DNA of 64,000 nucleotides from Methylocaldum sp. 14B (lineage in GTDB: Bacteria; Pseudomonadota; Gammaproteobacteria; Methylococcales; Methylococcaceae): NCBI RefSeq assembly GCF_002005105.1, contig NZ_MSCV01000040.1:1-64000 (forward strand). The letters are read 5' to 3'. A program made the position numbers and the translations under genes. The notes below the pieces were generated by a model. That model was not told the origin of the DNA, did not search any database, and worked only from the letters and a program-made list of their open reading frames with translations. Positions 55,848 to 64,000 of this stretch are shown piece after piece (position 1 is the stretch's first letter; each line of letters begins with the position of its first letter).

Positions 55848-56675
55848 ATGGCGATATACGCAATTGGCGACGTACAGGGTTGCTTCGCCGAGCTTCAACG
55901 TCTTCTGGACCAGATCCGTTTCGATCCGGCTGAGGACCGGCTCTGGTTCACGGGCGATTTGGTCAACCGCGGCCCGCAATCGCTGGAGACTCTACGGTTT
56001 ATCCGATCCTTGGGGGACAGGGCCGTTACCGTGCTCGGCAATCACGACCTGCATCTTCTCGCCGTGGCACACGGCGTGTCGAGGACAAAGCGCAAGGACA
56101 CGTTTTCCGATGTCCTCACCGCTCCCGATCGCGACATCCTCGTCGATTGGTTGCGCCGCCGTCCGTTATTGTTTCGAGACGGAGCATTTTACTTGATTCA
56201 CGCCGGTTTGCCGCCCCAGTGGAGTGCGGAGGATGCAGAACGTTATGCCAAGGAGGTGGAAAGCTGTTTGCAGGGCGATGATTTCGTTGAGCTGTTTCGG
56301 CATATGTACGGCGATCAACCCGATCTTTGGACAGAGACCTTGCAGGGATGGGACAGGCTGCGTTTCATCACCAACTGTTTTACGCGCGTTCGGTACTGCG
56401 ACCGCTACGGGCGTACCGATTTCAAGGAGAAAGGCGGTCCCGGGACGCAACCGTCTCATCTGATGCCTTGGTTCAAGGTGCCGGGACGGAAAAGCGCCGG
56501 GGCCGAAATCGTTTTCGGCCATTGGTCGACCTTAGGGTTTTATGCCGACGATGATGTTTACGGGATCGATACCGGCTGCCTGTGGGGAGGGGAGTTGACG
56601 GCGCTTCGACTCGACGGGGAAAAGAAACGCTTCTGCGTATCGTGCTGCGAAGGCGGCTATCAGAAGCCTTCGTAG
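55848..56675 (+). CDS. apaH: Symmetrical diadenosine tetraphosphatase ApaH
   Basis: Hydrolyses Ap4A to two ADP and so controls alarmone and cap-like RNA ends. The 275-residue metallophosphatase has GDVQGC (Asp8), GDLVNRGP (Asp37) and GNHD (Asn65-His66), all metal ligands. The C-terminal FGHWSTLG and YGIDTGCLWGG blocks match ApaH. It is coupled to apaG. Confidence 0.95.
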   Translation: MAIYAIGDVQGCFAELQRLLDQIRFDPAEDRLWFTGDLVNRGPQSLETLRFIRSLGDRAVTVLGNHDLHLLAVAHGVSRTKRKDTFSDVLTAPDRDILVDWLRRRPLLFRDGAFYLIHAGLPPQWSAEDAERYAKEVESCLQGDDFVELFRHMYGDQPDLWTETLQGWDRLRFITNCFTRVRYCDRYGRTDFKEKGGPGTQPSHLMPWFKVPGRKSAGAEIVFGHWSTLGFYADDDVYGIDTGCLWGGELTALRLDGEKKRFCVSCCEGGYQKPS

Positions 56676-56745
56676 GGCGCATTAGCGCTAGCGTAATGCG
56701 CCGACTGGAACGGCGGAATACGCGAGTACGCTATTCCGCCCTACA
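56672..56745. repeat. GTAGGGCG-type palindrome pair downstream of apaH
   Basis: Two stems lie in a row: GGCGCATTA / TAATGCGCC (56676-56702) and GGCGGAATA / TATTCCGCC (56712-56740). They sit inside outer GTAGGGCG and CGCCCTAC arms. It may stabilise or end the apaGH transcript. Confidence 0.8.
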
Positions 56746-56885
56746 TGAGCTTCTGAGTATCGCAATGTTTTTGGGCATATGGCTTCAGCCAAACAGGCAG
56801 GTTTGACGGAAAAGGAACCGCCTCTATCACGTCGGGGAGACTAACCATCGACAGAGTTCTGCGCTTTATCACGCTAGGCGTCTTT

Positions 56886-57893
56886 TTGACCGTACTGGTG
56901 TTCTTGATCTTCCAGGTCATGAGCGCTTTCCTGCAGCCGATCGGCTGGGCCGTGATCTTGGTTTATGCGACATGGCCTCTCCACGTTCGCCTAACGCGCT
57001 TGTTGGAAGGACGGAGCAGCCTCAGCGCGCTTACCATGACTTTGCTTTTGGCCGCCTTGCTGATCATTCCGTTTATCGGCCTGACCATTATTCTTCAGGC
57101 CGAAATGGTCGAGTTTTTCCAGCGACTCCCCGCCTGGCTGGACCAGAAACCGGAGTTGCCCGAATGGTTAAGCAAGATTCCCATTCTCGGCGCCGAGCTA
57201 CAGTTCATATTCGATCAATTCGAGGACTTGCAGGGCTTGATGCGCCGGTATGTATTGCCTTGGCTGACCGGACTTTCCGGTAGAGTCGTGGGCATGTTGG
57301 AAGGCGTCGGCTACCTGGGCGCGAAGCTTTTCTTCACCGTATTCTTGATGTTTTTCGTTTACCGCGACGGGCACCGGTTGATTTATGAGGTGCGTCAAGG
57401 GTTGTTGCTGGCTCTCGGCGAACGCGCCGACGAGTACCTTTCCACCACCGAAGTGACCGTCAAGGCGGTCGTTTACGGCATTGTACTGACGGCTATAGCC
57501 CAAGGCGTCATGGCCGGAATAGGGTACTGGATTGTCGGCATCAGGGCGCCGGTCCTTCTCGCCGCATTTACCACGTTTTTCGCGCTGATCCCTTTCGGGA
57601 CGGTAGCGGTCTGGATTTCCGCAAGCCTGTGGCTGATGCTGAACGGAGACTATTGGGCCGGAGCCGTGTTGTTCCTCTGGGGAACCTTGGTCGTGAGTTG
57701 GATTGACAACCTGGTCCGCCCCCTGGTCATCAGCCGCACCACCCGCATTCCGTTCGTGGTCGTGATGTTCGGAGTCTTGGGCGGGTTGGCCAGCTTCGGG
57801 TTCATAGGTTTATTCGTGGGACCGGTGATTCTGGCCGTGGGCATGGCGGTATGGCATGAATGGCTGGAGTCCGCGCCGCGTTATCAGCCTTGA
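56886..57893 (+). CDS. AI-2E/PerM-family membrane permease
   Basis: A 335-residue membrane protein with about seven hydrophobic segments. FLQPIGWAVILVYATWPLHVRL near the start, FFVYRDGHRLIYEV, and LIPFGTVAVWISASLWLM with GTLVVSWIDNLVRPLVIS near the end match the AI-2E transporter family. The substrate is unknown. The TTG at 56886 is the first usual start. A GGGGAG ribosome-like site at 56834-56839 precedes ATC at 56847, which would add 13 plausible residues. Confidence 0.85.
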   Translation: MTVLVFLIFQVMSAFLQPIGWAVILVYATWPLHVRLTRLLEGRSSLSALTMTLLLAALLIIPFIGLTIILQAEMVEFFQRLPAWLDQKPELPEWLSKIPILGAELQFIFDQFEDLQGLMRRYVLPWLTGLSGRVVGMLEGVGYLGAKLFFTVFLMFFVYRDGHRLIYEVRQGLLLALGERADEYLSTTEVTVKAVVYGIVLTAIAQGVMAGIGYWIVGIRAPVLLAAFTTFFALIPFGTVAVWISASLWLMLNGDYWAGAVLFLWGTLVVSWIDNLVRPLVISRTTRIPFVVVMFGVLGGLASFGFIGLFVGPVILAVGMAVWHEWLESAPRYQP

Positions 57894-57920
57894 GTCGAAT
57901 CGCCTAGCTATGGCGGACTC

Positions 57921-58035
57921 GCCGGCAAAAAGATTGCCGGCCTACGAACTCGTGTCGCCATGTAGGTCGGGAATCCCTTCCCGACGCAAAGCCGGTCGAC
58001 AAACGGGTTTGTCGGCAAAGGATTGCCGATCTACT
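57921..58035. repeat. REP-like hairpin group after the permease gene
   Basis: Variants present are GCCGGCAAAAAGATTGCCGGCC, GTCGGGAATCCCTTCCCGAC and GTCGGCAAAGGATTGCCGAT. The first and last pair imperfectly. They lie between convergent genes. Confidence 0.75.
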
Positions 58036-58041
58036 TTGCGC

Positions 58042-58881
58042 TTACGCAAACAGTTGCTGTGCTTCTTCGACTTCGGCGGCGACGCCTTCGATTTCCAGGA
58101 CTTCGATTTCGGGATCGAGTCCGAGCTTGGTGAAGGCCGGGACGCCCGAAAGGTCGACATCGGGCGCTGCCTTCGTGCCCATCACGCTTTCCAGATAAGC
58201 GACCTGCACCAGATCCACATAATCCGGCGCGGGGTTGCCGCCTCTCTCGAAATCCCTATATTCCCAGGCTGCACGGCTCAAGCTGTCGGGGAGCCCCCAA
58301 GTTTCCATGATGATTTTGCCGATCTGCGTGTGCAAATTCTCGAGGTGGTTTTCCAGCACCGCATCATCTTCCAATAGTTCGGAAAACTTTTCCGCCAACG
58401 CGAGGATCGGCAGTTTACCGATCTGATGAACAAGCCCGGCAAGCATGGCTTGGTCGGGATCCAGCGGACGGGCGCGCAGCGCCAAAGCGCGGCTCACGGC
58501 GGCGACATTGAGACTGTGTTGCCAAATGTCGTGAAAACGGCTTTCCAACAACAGGGAAGTGGGTTTGAAAACTTGCTTCATCGCCAAATTCATCACCAAG
58601 CTGCGGATGGTGTTATGTCCCATTCGGGTGATGGCGGCTTGAAGATTGTCGATTTTCTGCCTGGCCCTGTAGAGCGGACTGTTGGCGATTTGCAGGAGCC
58701 GCGCGGAAAGCGCCGGATCGGACGAAATCGTTTTTGCTATCTCGGCATCCGACGCGTTGTCCTTGTTGATCGCTTGGCGAACCTTGAGGGCGACTTCCGG
58801 AATCGTGGGCAATTGCAATTTATCGTTCTCGATCGCGGCTTTGATGTAATCGAGAAAGACCTGCTCGTTTCTTAGGTCCAT
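58042..58881 (-). CDS. HDOD-domain signalling protein
   Basis: A 279-residue protein with an HDOD domain over about residues 15-215 (LPTIPEVALKVRQAINKDNASDAEIAKTISSDPALSARLLQIANSPLY, then AGLVHQIGKLP). HDOD proteins are non-catalytic relatives of HD phosphohydrolases used in signalling. Partner domains are absent. Its target is unknown. It is 28 bases from ygfZ on the same strand. Confidence 0.9.
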   Translation of the reverse strand: MDLRNEQVFLDYIKAAIENDKLQLPTIPEVALKVRQAINKDNASDAEIAKTISSDPALSARLLQIANSPLYRARQKIDNLQAAITRMGHNTIRSLVMNLAMKQVFKPTSLLLESRFHDIWQHSLNVAAVSRALALRARPLDPDQAMLAGLVHQIGKLPILALAEKFSELLEDDAVLENHLENLHTQIGKIIMETWGLPDSLSRAAWEYRDFERGGNPAPDYVDLVQVAYLESVMGTKAAPDVDLSGVPAFTKLGLDPEIEVLEIEGVAAEVEEAQQLFA

Positions 58882-58909
58882 ATTTGACTGAACTCTATCC
58901 GCATTATTG

Positions 58910-59881
58910 TTATGGAACGTCGAAAGTATAGGGCAAAGTTAGAAACTCGGCGGCCGGACCGTCGGGTCGAAAGAGCCGGAGATCGGCATCTGGAGCGCGG
59001 TCGAGAGGCAGAACCGCCAGCAATTGAAAACTCCGCTCCGCTTCAGGCGCCGCAGCGACGACTTGCCCGACCCGCTGCCCATCGGCTTCGCCGGACTGAT
59101 AGAGCGGATCGCCGGGCTTGGGCTCGTGCTCGCTGATCGTTCGAAGACGAAACATCCGTCGTTTCAGGTGCCCGAGAAAGTGCGTCCGTGCCACGACCTC
59201 CTGCCCGGTATAGCAACCCTTGCGATAGCTGACGCCGCCCAGAATATCGAGATTGAGCATCTGCGGGAGGAATTCCTCGCTGGTCACCTGCGTTTCGCTC
59301 GGAAGACCGTCTTCGATTTCCTTCAAGCGCCACGCACCGGAACTGACCAGGCTGTAATCCGATGACGACCGGAGACCTTCCCAGAGTCGCTTGGCGGTCT
59401 CGTTCGGTGCGGCAATCAGAATGCGCGCGGAGCTTTGGTCGACGCGGACCGCCAGCACGTCGCCGCCCTGGCCATCGAGAAGCCCGGAGCCGGGCCGGAA
59501 AAGCCCGATGAATCCCCAGTGCGGCGTCAGATTTTCTATGGAAACTTTCGAGCGCAGCACATACATGCGAAGGCGCTTGTGTATCGCCTCCACCAAATCG
59601 GCCGGCACAAAGAGGTAATAACCTTCGACGCGGCGAAGGACACGGAAGCTCGCTATGACGCGGCCCTTGGGATTACAAAAAGCTCCGAGCCCGGATTCGT
59701 CGAACCCAAGGCTGGCGATATCGCAAGTCGATTGGCCTTGCAGAAAAGTCTCCGCATCGACGCCGGAAACCCGCAACAAGCCTAAATCGGCCAAACCGCA
59801 AAACGCCGATCCTTCGCCCTTTGCCCGAAAATCGGCGGTAGCCTCGCTTTCGCTCAGTAGGTCCGACCATTCGATGCTCAT
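58910..59881 (-). CDS. ygfZ: YgfZ/GcvT-family folate-binding iron-sulfur maintenance protein
   Basis: A 323-residue GcvT-like protein with the signature KGCYTGQE (221-228), whose cysteine is essential in the family. It uses folate and supports MiaB-type iron-sulfur enzymes. FLQGQSTCDI and FCNPKGRVIASFR are also conserved. The htpX terminator lies just upstream of its start. Confidence 0.93.
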   Translation of the reverse strand: MSIEWSDLLSESEATADFRAKGEGSAFCGLADLGLLRVSGVDAETFLQGQSTCDIASLGFDESGLGAFCNPKGRVIASFRVLRRVEGYYLFVPADLVEAIHKRLRMYVLRSKVSIENLTPHWGFIGLFRPGSGLLDGQGGDVLAVRVDQSSARILIAAPNETAKRLWEGLRSSSDYSLVSSGAWRLKEIEDGLPSETQVTSEEFLPQMLNLDILGGVSYRKGCYTGQEVVARTHFLGHLKRRMFRLRTISEHEPKPGDPLYQSGEADGQRVGQVVAAAPEAERSFQLLAVLPLDRAPDADLRLFRPDGPAAEFLTLPYTFDVP

Positions 59882-59906
59882 GGATGTAGTCCCGTGGTCA
59901 ATCGAT

Positions 59907-59941
59907 AAAAAAGCCCGCCCGGATGGGGTTCTCGGGCGGGC
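59907..59941 (-). terminator. Rho-independent terminator after htpX
   Basis: On the minus strand a 9-bp G/C stem (59941-59933 with 59921-59913, GCCCGCCCG / CGGGCGGGC) and 11-nt loop are followed directly by six T. It lies 18 bases after the htpX stop and before the ygfZ start. Confidence 0.92.
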
Positions 59942-59958
59942 GGCAAGGGCGCTTTACG

Positions 59959-60849
59959 TTAGCGCAGATTCTGCAGAGCGGCGATACGCTCCTCCAGCGG
60001 AGGATGGCTCATGAAGAGTTTCTTGAAGCCGTAGCCTAAACCGCCGTTGATTCCAAACGCAGCGAACTCGCCGGGCAAATCTCTATGGTCATGGGCTCGC
60101 TGCAAGGCCCTCAGGGCTCCGATCATCCTGTTCTGACCGGCCAGGCGCGCGCCGCCGGCATCGGCGCGAAACTCGCGCCAGCGGGAGAACCACATGACAA
60201 CCATCGTCGCCAGAATGGAGAGGAATATTTGCGCCACAATTTGCGTCAAATAATAGGCCGGTCCATACCCGCCACGGTCATCTTCCGAGCGGAACACCAC
60301 CCGGTCGATGAGATGGCCCGCGATGGAGGCGAAGAAGTAGACGAACGTATTCACTACGCCCTGAATAAGGCCCAGGGTGACCATATCGCCGTTGGCCACG
60401 TGGCTGATCTCGTGTCCCAAAACGGCTTCCACTTCATCGGCATTCATGTGGTGCATAAGACCGGTGCTGACGGCGACGAGAGCATCGTTCTTGTTCATGC
60501 CGGTCGCGAACGCATTGGGCTCCGGGGAATCGAAAATCCCTACCTCGGGCATGCCGATGCCGGCCTGCTGCGCGTGGCGCCGGACAGTGTCGACCAGCCA
60601 GCGCTCGGTTTGATTGGTCGGTTGCTCGATCACGTAGACGCCCATGGATTGTTTGGCCATCCATTTGGACATCATCAGCGAAATGAAGGAGCCGCTCATG
60701 CCGATGATGGCGGACATCAGGAGCAAGCCGTCGAGGTTCAGATGAACGCCGCGCTGGGTGAGAAAGTTGCCGAGCCCCAAGACATGGAAAACGATGCTGA
60801 TCAGAAGCAGTACCGCGGCGTTAGTGAGCAGAAAGAGAAATATGCGCAT
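59959..60849 (-). CDS. htpX: Membrane zinc metalloprotease HtpX
   Basis: The inner-membrane protease degrades damaged membrane proteins. The 296-residue protein has two N-terminal helices (residues 1-25 and 40-62), the active site HEISH (146-150), and two more hydrophobic segments after it. The Glu ligand lies in the FRADAGGARLAG block. A strong terminator follows. Confidence 0.95.
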   Translation of the reverse strand: MRIFLFLLTNAAVLLLISIVFHVLGLGNFLTQRGVHLNLDGLLLMSAIIGMSGSFISLMMSKWMAKQSMGVYVIEQPTNQTERWLVDTVRRHAQQAGIGMPEVGIFDSPEPNAFATGMNKNDALVAVSTGLMHHMNADEVEAVLGHEISHVANGDMVTLGLIQGVVNTFVYFFASIAGHLIDRVVFRSEDDRGGYGPAYYLTQIVAQIFLSILATMVVMWFSRWREFRADAGGARLAGQNRMIGALRALQRAHDHRDLPGEFAAFGINGGLGYGFKKLFMSHPPLEERIAALQNLR

Positions 60850-60984
60850 GATTGTCGGTCACCTATGGAAATCGTGGGTGTTACCATATTTGGAGGCGAA
60901 GCATTAAAAATCAAGTCGTTCGCCGTAAACACAATTTTGCCCTCCAAGCCTTTCATGAATCTTTCAGCTCATTGAGGGAGACGT

Positions 60985-62103
60985 ATGGACGTAAGAGAAC
61001 ATTCTTGGCTGAAGCTCGCGGCGTGTGCGCTCGGTTTGACGGTCTGCGCCGAAGTCCGGGCCGAAGCGCTGTTGAGCGAGATCAAGCTCCCTCCCGGTTT
61101 TCGAATCGCGCTCTACACCGATCAGACGCCCAACGCCAGGTCTTTGGCTTTGGGGAACGACGGTACCGTATATGTAGGCAGCATGGAGGAGGGCAAGGTT
61201 TACGCAGTGCGCGATCGGGACGGCGATGGCAAAGCCGATCAGGTCCAGGTGCTGGCCGAGAACTTGAACATGCCGAACGGCATCGCTTATGTCGATGGCG
61301 ACCTGTATGTTGCGGAGATTCCGCGCATTCTGAGGTTCAAGGACATCGGGCGGCAGGTATCGAACCCACCCAAGCCGGAGATCGTCTTCGACCGCTATCC
61401 CGAGGATGTGCACCACGGCTGGAAATATCTGCGAGTGGGACCGGACGGGAAGCTTTATGCCCCCGTGGGCGCTCCCTGCAATGTCTGCCTTTCCGAAAAA
61501 GACATTTACGCGACGCTGACGCGATTGGACAAGGACGGCTCGAACTTCGAAATTTATGCTCGCGGCATCCGCAATACCGTCGGTTTCGACTGGCATCCGG
61601 AAACGAAAGAACTGTGGTTGAACGAGAACGGACGCGACTGGATGGGCGACGACGTGCCGCCCGATGAGCTGAATCATGCGCCGAAACCGGGGCTGCATTT
61701 CGGATTTCCGCATTGCCATGGCAAGGACATCGTCGATCCGTCTTTCGGCAAAGGGAAATCCTGCGCCGAATTCGAGTCGCCCGCGTGGACGTATCCGGCC
61801 CACGTCGCACCGCTCGGCATGCGCTTTTACACCGGCAAGCAATTTCCGGCCGAATATCGGGGCCAGCTTTTCGTCGCCCAGCACGGTTCATGGAATCGAA
61901 GTGCGCCCGTCGGCTATCGGGTCGTGATGGTCGAATTCCGCGGGGGAAAACCCGTCAACGACAAGATTTTCGCGGAAGGCTGGTTGCGGCCCAACGGCGA
62001 AGTCCTCGGCCGACCGGTGGATGTCTTGGAAATGCCCGATGGAGCGCTATTGGTATCGGACGATAAGGCCGGGGCGATTTACCGCATTGTTTATCGACCG
62101 TGA
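60985..62103 (+). CDS. Exported sugar/sorbosone dehydrogenase-like beta-propeller
   Basis: A 372-residue protein with a signal peptide (cleavage near residue 26, VRAEA). The six-bladed propeller resembles soluble PQQ glucose/sorbosone dehydrogenases: LPPGFRIALYTDQTPNARSLALG, NMPNGIAYVDGDLYVAEI, GIRNTVGFDWHPETKELWLNENGRDWMGDD, GSWNRS. A periplasmic dehydrogenase role is likely but the substrate is not known. GAGGGAG precedes the ATG. Confidence 0.87.
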   Translation: MDVREHSWLKLAACALGLTVCAEVRAEALLSEIKLPPGFRIALYTDQTPNARSLALGNDGTVYVGSMEEGKVYAVRDRDGDGKADQVQVLAENLNMPNGIAYVDGDLYVAEIPRILRFKDIGRQVSNPPKPEIVFDRYPEDVHHGWKYLRVGPDGKLYAPVGAPCNVCLSEKDIYATLTRLDKDGSNFEIYARGIRNTVGFDWHPETKELWLNENGRDWMGDDVPPDELNHAPKPGLHFGFPHCHGKDIVDPSFGKGKSCAEFESPAWTYPAHVAPLGMRFYTGKQFPAEYRGQLFVAQHGSWNRSAPVGYRVVMVEFRGGKPVNDKIFAEGWLRPNGEVLGRPVDVLEMPDGALLVSDDKAGAIYRIVYRP

Positions 62104-62138
62104 ACCGATGCTTAATTTGTAACTCTTAATGATCGATC

Positions 62139-62879
62139 ATGAATGAAGTGACTGCTGAAAAACTTTTTTCCGGCCCGATCGGGGAAGAATACGAAATGCT
62201 AAAGCGGATTTGTCCCGCGGCGGCCGACATGAGCCGGCGAGTCGGCGAGTTCGTGGCCGGCTGGACGCCCAAGGTTTCGACGGAATCGTTAAATTTGCTT
62301 GAACTCGGCTGCGGCACCGGCGTGACGACTATGAATCTCATCCGCGCACGATCCGATGCGATGATTACTGCGGTCGACAACGAATCCACCATGTTGAGCC
62401 AAGCGCGTCGGAATCTGGCCGGCGTTTTGGAGCATGGACGCCTGCGACTGGTCGAAAACGATGCTCTGTCCTATCTACAGGGAGTGCCGTCGGCAAGCAT
62501 AGACGTCGCCGCCTCGGCCTATACGCTGCACAACTTTCTGAATAGCTATCGTGTCCGAGTGCTCGAAGAAATCTTTCGCGTTCTAAAGCCGGGAGGGGTA
62601 TTCGTCAACGGCGATCGCTATGCCCTGGACGATTCCCTGACCCATCTGCAGTCGACTCAGGAAGAGGTAAGGCAATACTTCCGTACGTTTACCGAGCTTA
62701 ACCGCATCGACCTTTTGGAACAGTGGATCGTTCACCTTTTCAGCGACGAATCTCCCGATCACGTCATGCCTCTCGATAAGGGTTTGGGCGCCATGCGCGA
62801 GATCGGCTTCGATGCGGTGACGGTGCATTTTCGGCAGGATGTGAACGCTTTGGTCAGCGGGGGTAAACCGTGGCCGTAA
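62139..62879 (+). CDS. Class I SAM-dependent methyltransferase
   Basis: A 246-residue methyltransferase. Motif I is LLELGCGTGVTTMNLI, motif II is ITAVDNESTML, and the motif IV region is DVAASAYTLHNF, with FRVLKPGGVFVNGDR after it. The substrate is unknown. Its end overlaps the GTG start of radA by ten bases, so they are coupled. Confidence 0.85.
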   Translation: MNEVTAEKLFSGPIGEEYEMLKRICPAAADMSRRVGEFVAGWTPKVSTESLNLLELGCGTGVTTMNLIRARSDAMITAVDNESTMLSQARRNLAGVLEHGRLRLVENDALSYLQGVPSASIDVAASAYTLHNFLNSYRVRVLEEIFRVLKPGGVFVNGDRYALDDSLTHLQSTQEEVRQYFRTFTELNRIDLLEQWIVHLFSDESPDHVMPLDKGLGAMREIGFDAVTVHFRQDVNALVSGGKPWP

Positions 62880-64000
62880 GCCGTACCAAAGACCGGAAGA
62901 TCGTGTTTCGCTGTACCGAGTGCGGGCACGCTCAAACCAAGTGGTCCGGACAGTGTCCGGCCTGCAATTCCTGGAATTCGATGGTGGAAGGCGTGGAGGA
63001 TCGGGTGGCGCCGTCCGCCTCGCGCTTCTCGGGCTATGCAGGGGCCTCCGAACGCGCGTCTCCCGTCTCGCTCGCGGAGGTCGAAGCGGAAGAAATTTTC
63101 AGAACGCCGACCGGCATCGAAGAATTCGACAGAGTCTTGGGCGGCGGACTGGTCACAGGTTCCGCCATCCTGATCGGCGGCGATCCCGGTATCGGCAAAT
63201 CGACCCTCTTGCTGCAAACCCTCGCTACCTTGAGCGAACGCCAGCGGGTGCTCTATGTGACCGGCGAAGAATCCATAAGGCAGGTAAGCCTTCGCGCCAA
63301 GCGGCTGCAACTGTCTTGCGCCGGCGTGCAGATCATTGCCGAAACCTCGCTGGAGCGGATCTTGGCCGTTGCATCGGAGGCCCGGCCGGACGTTCTGGTC
63401 ATCGATTCGATCCAAACCACGTTCAGCGAAATTCTGCAATCGGCGCCGGGCTCCGTGGCTCAGGTGAGGGAGTGTGCTGCACAATTGGTTCGATATGCCA
63501 AGCAGACGCCGACGACCGTATTCCTCGTCGGTCATGTCACCAAGGAAGGCGCCCTGGCGGGCCCCCGCGTGCTGGAGCACATGGTGGATACCGTGCTTTA
63601 TTTCGAGGGCGATTCGAGTAGCCGGTTTCGGGTTATTCGGGCGTTCAAGAACCGCTTCGGCGCGGTCAACGAGCTTGGCGTATTCGCCATGACCGAAACC
63701 GGGCTCAGAGAGGTGCGCAATCCTTCGGCGCTATTCTTGTCGCGCGGCGAGGAAGACGCTCCCGGCAGCGTCGTGATGGTGATGCGCGAAGGCAGCCGGC
63801 CTCTTCTGGTGGAAGTTCAAGCCTTGGTCGATGAGTCCCATTCGCCGACACCGCGCCGGGTCGCCGTGGGCATGGAACAAAATCGGCTGGCCATGCTGTT
63901 GGCGGTGCTCCATAGGCACGGTGGAATCCCTTTGTTCAATCAGGACGTTTTCGTCAATATGGTGGGTGGGCTGCGCCTTACCGAAACCGCGGGCGATCTG
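62870..64000 (+). CDS. radA: DNA repair protein RadA (partial, runs off the window)
   Basis: RadA helps branch migration during recombinational repair. The GTG at 62870 gives MAVSRTKDRKIVFRC. The zinc finger has Cys15, Cys18, Cys29 and Cys32. Walker A is GDPGIGKST (104-112), the KNRFG block typical of RadA (KNRFGAVNELGVF) follows, and the Lon-like C-terminal domain starts before the window ends. No stop codon is reached by 64000. Confidence 0.95.
   Translation, partial: MAVSRTKDRKIVFRCTECGHAQTKWSGQCPACNSWNSMVEGVEDRVAPSASRFSGYAGASERASPVSLAEVEAEEIFRTPTGIEEFDRVLGGGLVTGSAILIGGDPGIGKSTLLLQTLATLSERQRVLYVTGEESIRQVSLRAKRLQLSCAGVQIIAETSLERILAVASEARPDVLVIDSIQTTFSEILQSAPGSVAQVRECAAQLVRYAKQTPTTVFLVGHVTKEGALAGPRVLEHMVDTVLYFEGDSSSRFRVIRAFKNRFGAVNELGVFAMTETGLREVRNPSALFLSRGEEDAPGSVVMVMREGSRPLLVEVQALVDESHSPTPRRVAVGMEQNRLAMLLAVLHRHGGIPLFNQDVFVNMVGGLRLTETAGDL

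Overview
The window looks like a chromosomal segment of a high-GC gammaproteobacterium. Supporting evidence is the pair apaG-apaH, mpl, ygfZ, htpX, radA, a sodium-pumping oadGAB set and a class III (PhaE-PhaC) polyhydroxyalkanoate (PHA) synthase locus. That mix fits purple sulfur bacteria or methanotroph-like Gammaproteobacteria, but I cannot name the genus from sequence alone. No rRNA, tRNA, CRISPR array or prophage was recognised. All functional calls rest on motifs and family resemblance read by eye.

Layout. 0.2-6.2 kb: complete NiFe-hydrogenase maturation operon hypA-B-F-C-D-E. 6.3-9.3 kb: a methyltransferase, a VIT-type metal transporter and a DUF2231 membrane protein with a histidine-rich repeat tail. 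9.6-12.9 kb: oadG-oadA-oadB. 13.2-14.6 kb: an aldehyde dehydrogenase. 14.6-20.8 kb: PHA locus, with phaR-phaB-phaA-phasin on the minus strand and phaE-phaC divergent on the plus strand. Two palindromes with the same TGC-N3-GCA core lie in the divergent intergenic region. 21-26 kb: a phospholipase D/cardiolipin synthase-like gene, a thioredoxin-domain (DUF255) protein and an alpha/beta hydrolase, separated by dense palindromic repeats. 26.9-30.9 kb: a giant uncharacterised membrane protein of 1355 residues. 31-34.4 kb: repeat-rich accessory stretch with an Rpn-type nuclease, a broken antitoxin and a truncated copy of the start of the giant gene.

34.9-49.9 kb: surface polysaccharide island, visibly richer in A and T than its surroundings. 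It carries a CDP-sugar module, a sulfotransferase, a radical SAM protein, a methyltransferase, an RgpF-like protein, a Wzm/Wzt-type ABC exporter and two glycosyltransferases, one fused to a dehydratase-like domain. 50-53.2 kb: toxin-antitoxin cluster, with intact brnTA, an intact DUF433/DUF5615 pair and a decayed vapBC whose antitoxin is split by a 141-bp element made of five consecutive hairpins. 53.2-64 kb: conserved housekeeping genes (mpl, an ankyrin protein, apaG-apaH, an AI-2E-family permease, an HDOD protein, ygfZ, htpX, a sugar-dehydrogenase-like propeller, a methyltransferase, and radA, which runs off the end).

The most unusual content is the small repetitive DNA. It includes a REP-like hairpin family with two compensated sequence variants, an 86-bp near-identical inverted pair around the cardiolipin synthase-like gene, two MITE-like elements with perfect terminal inverted repeats, and the five-hairpin insertion in vapB.
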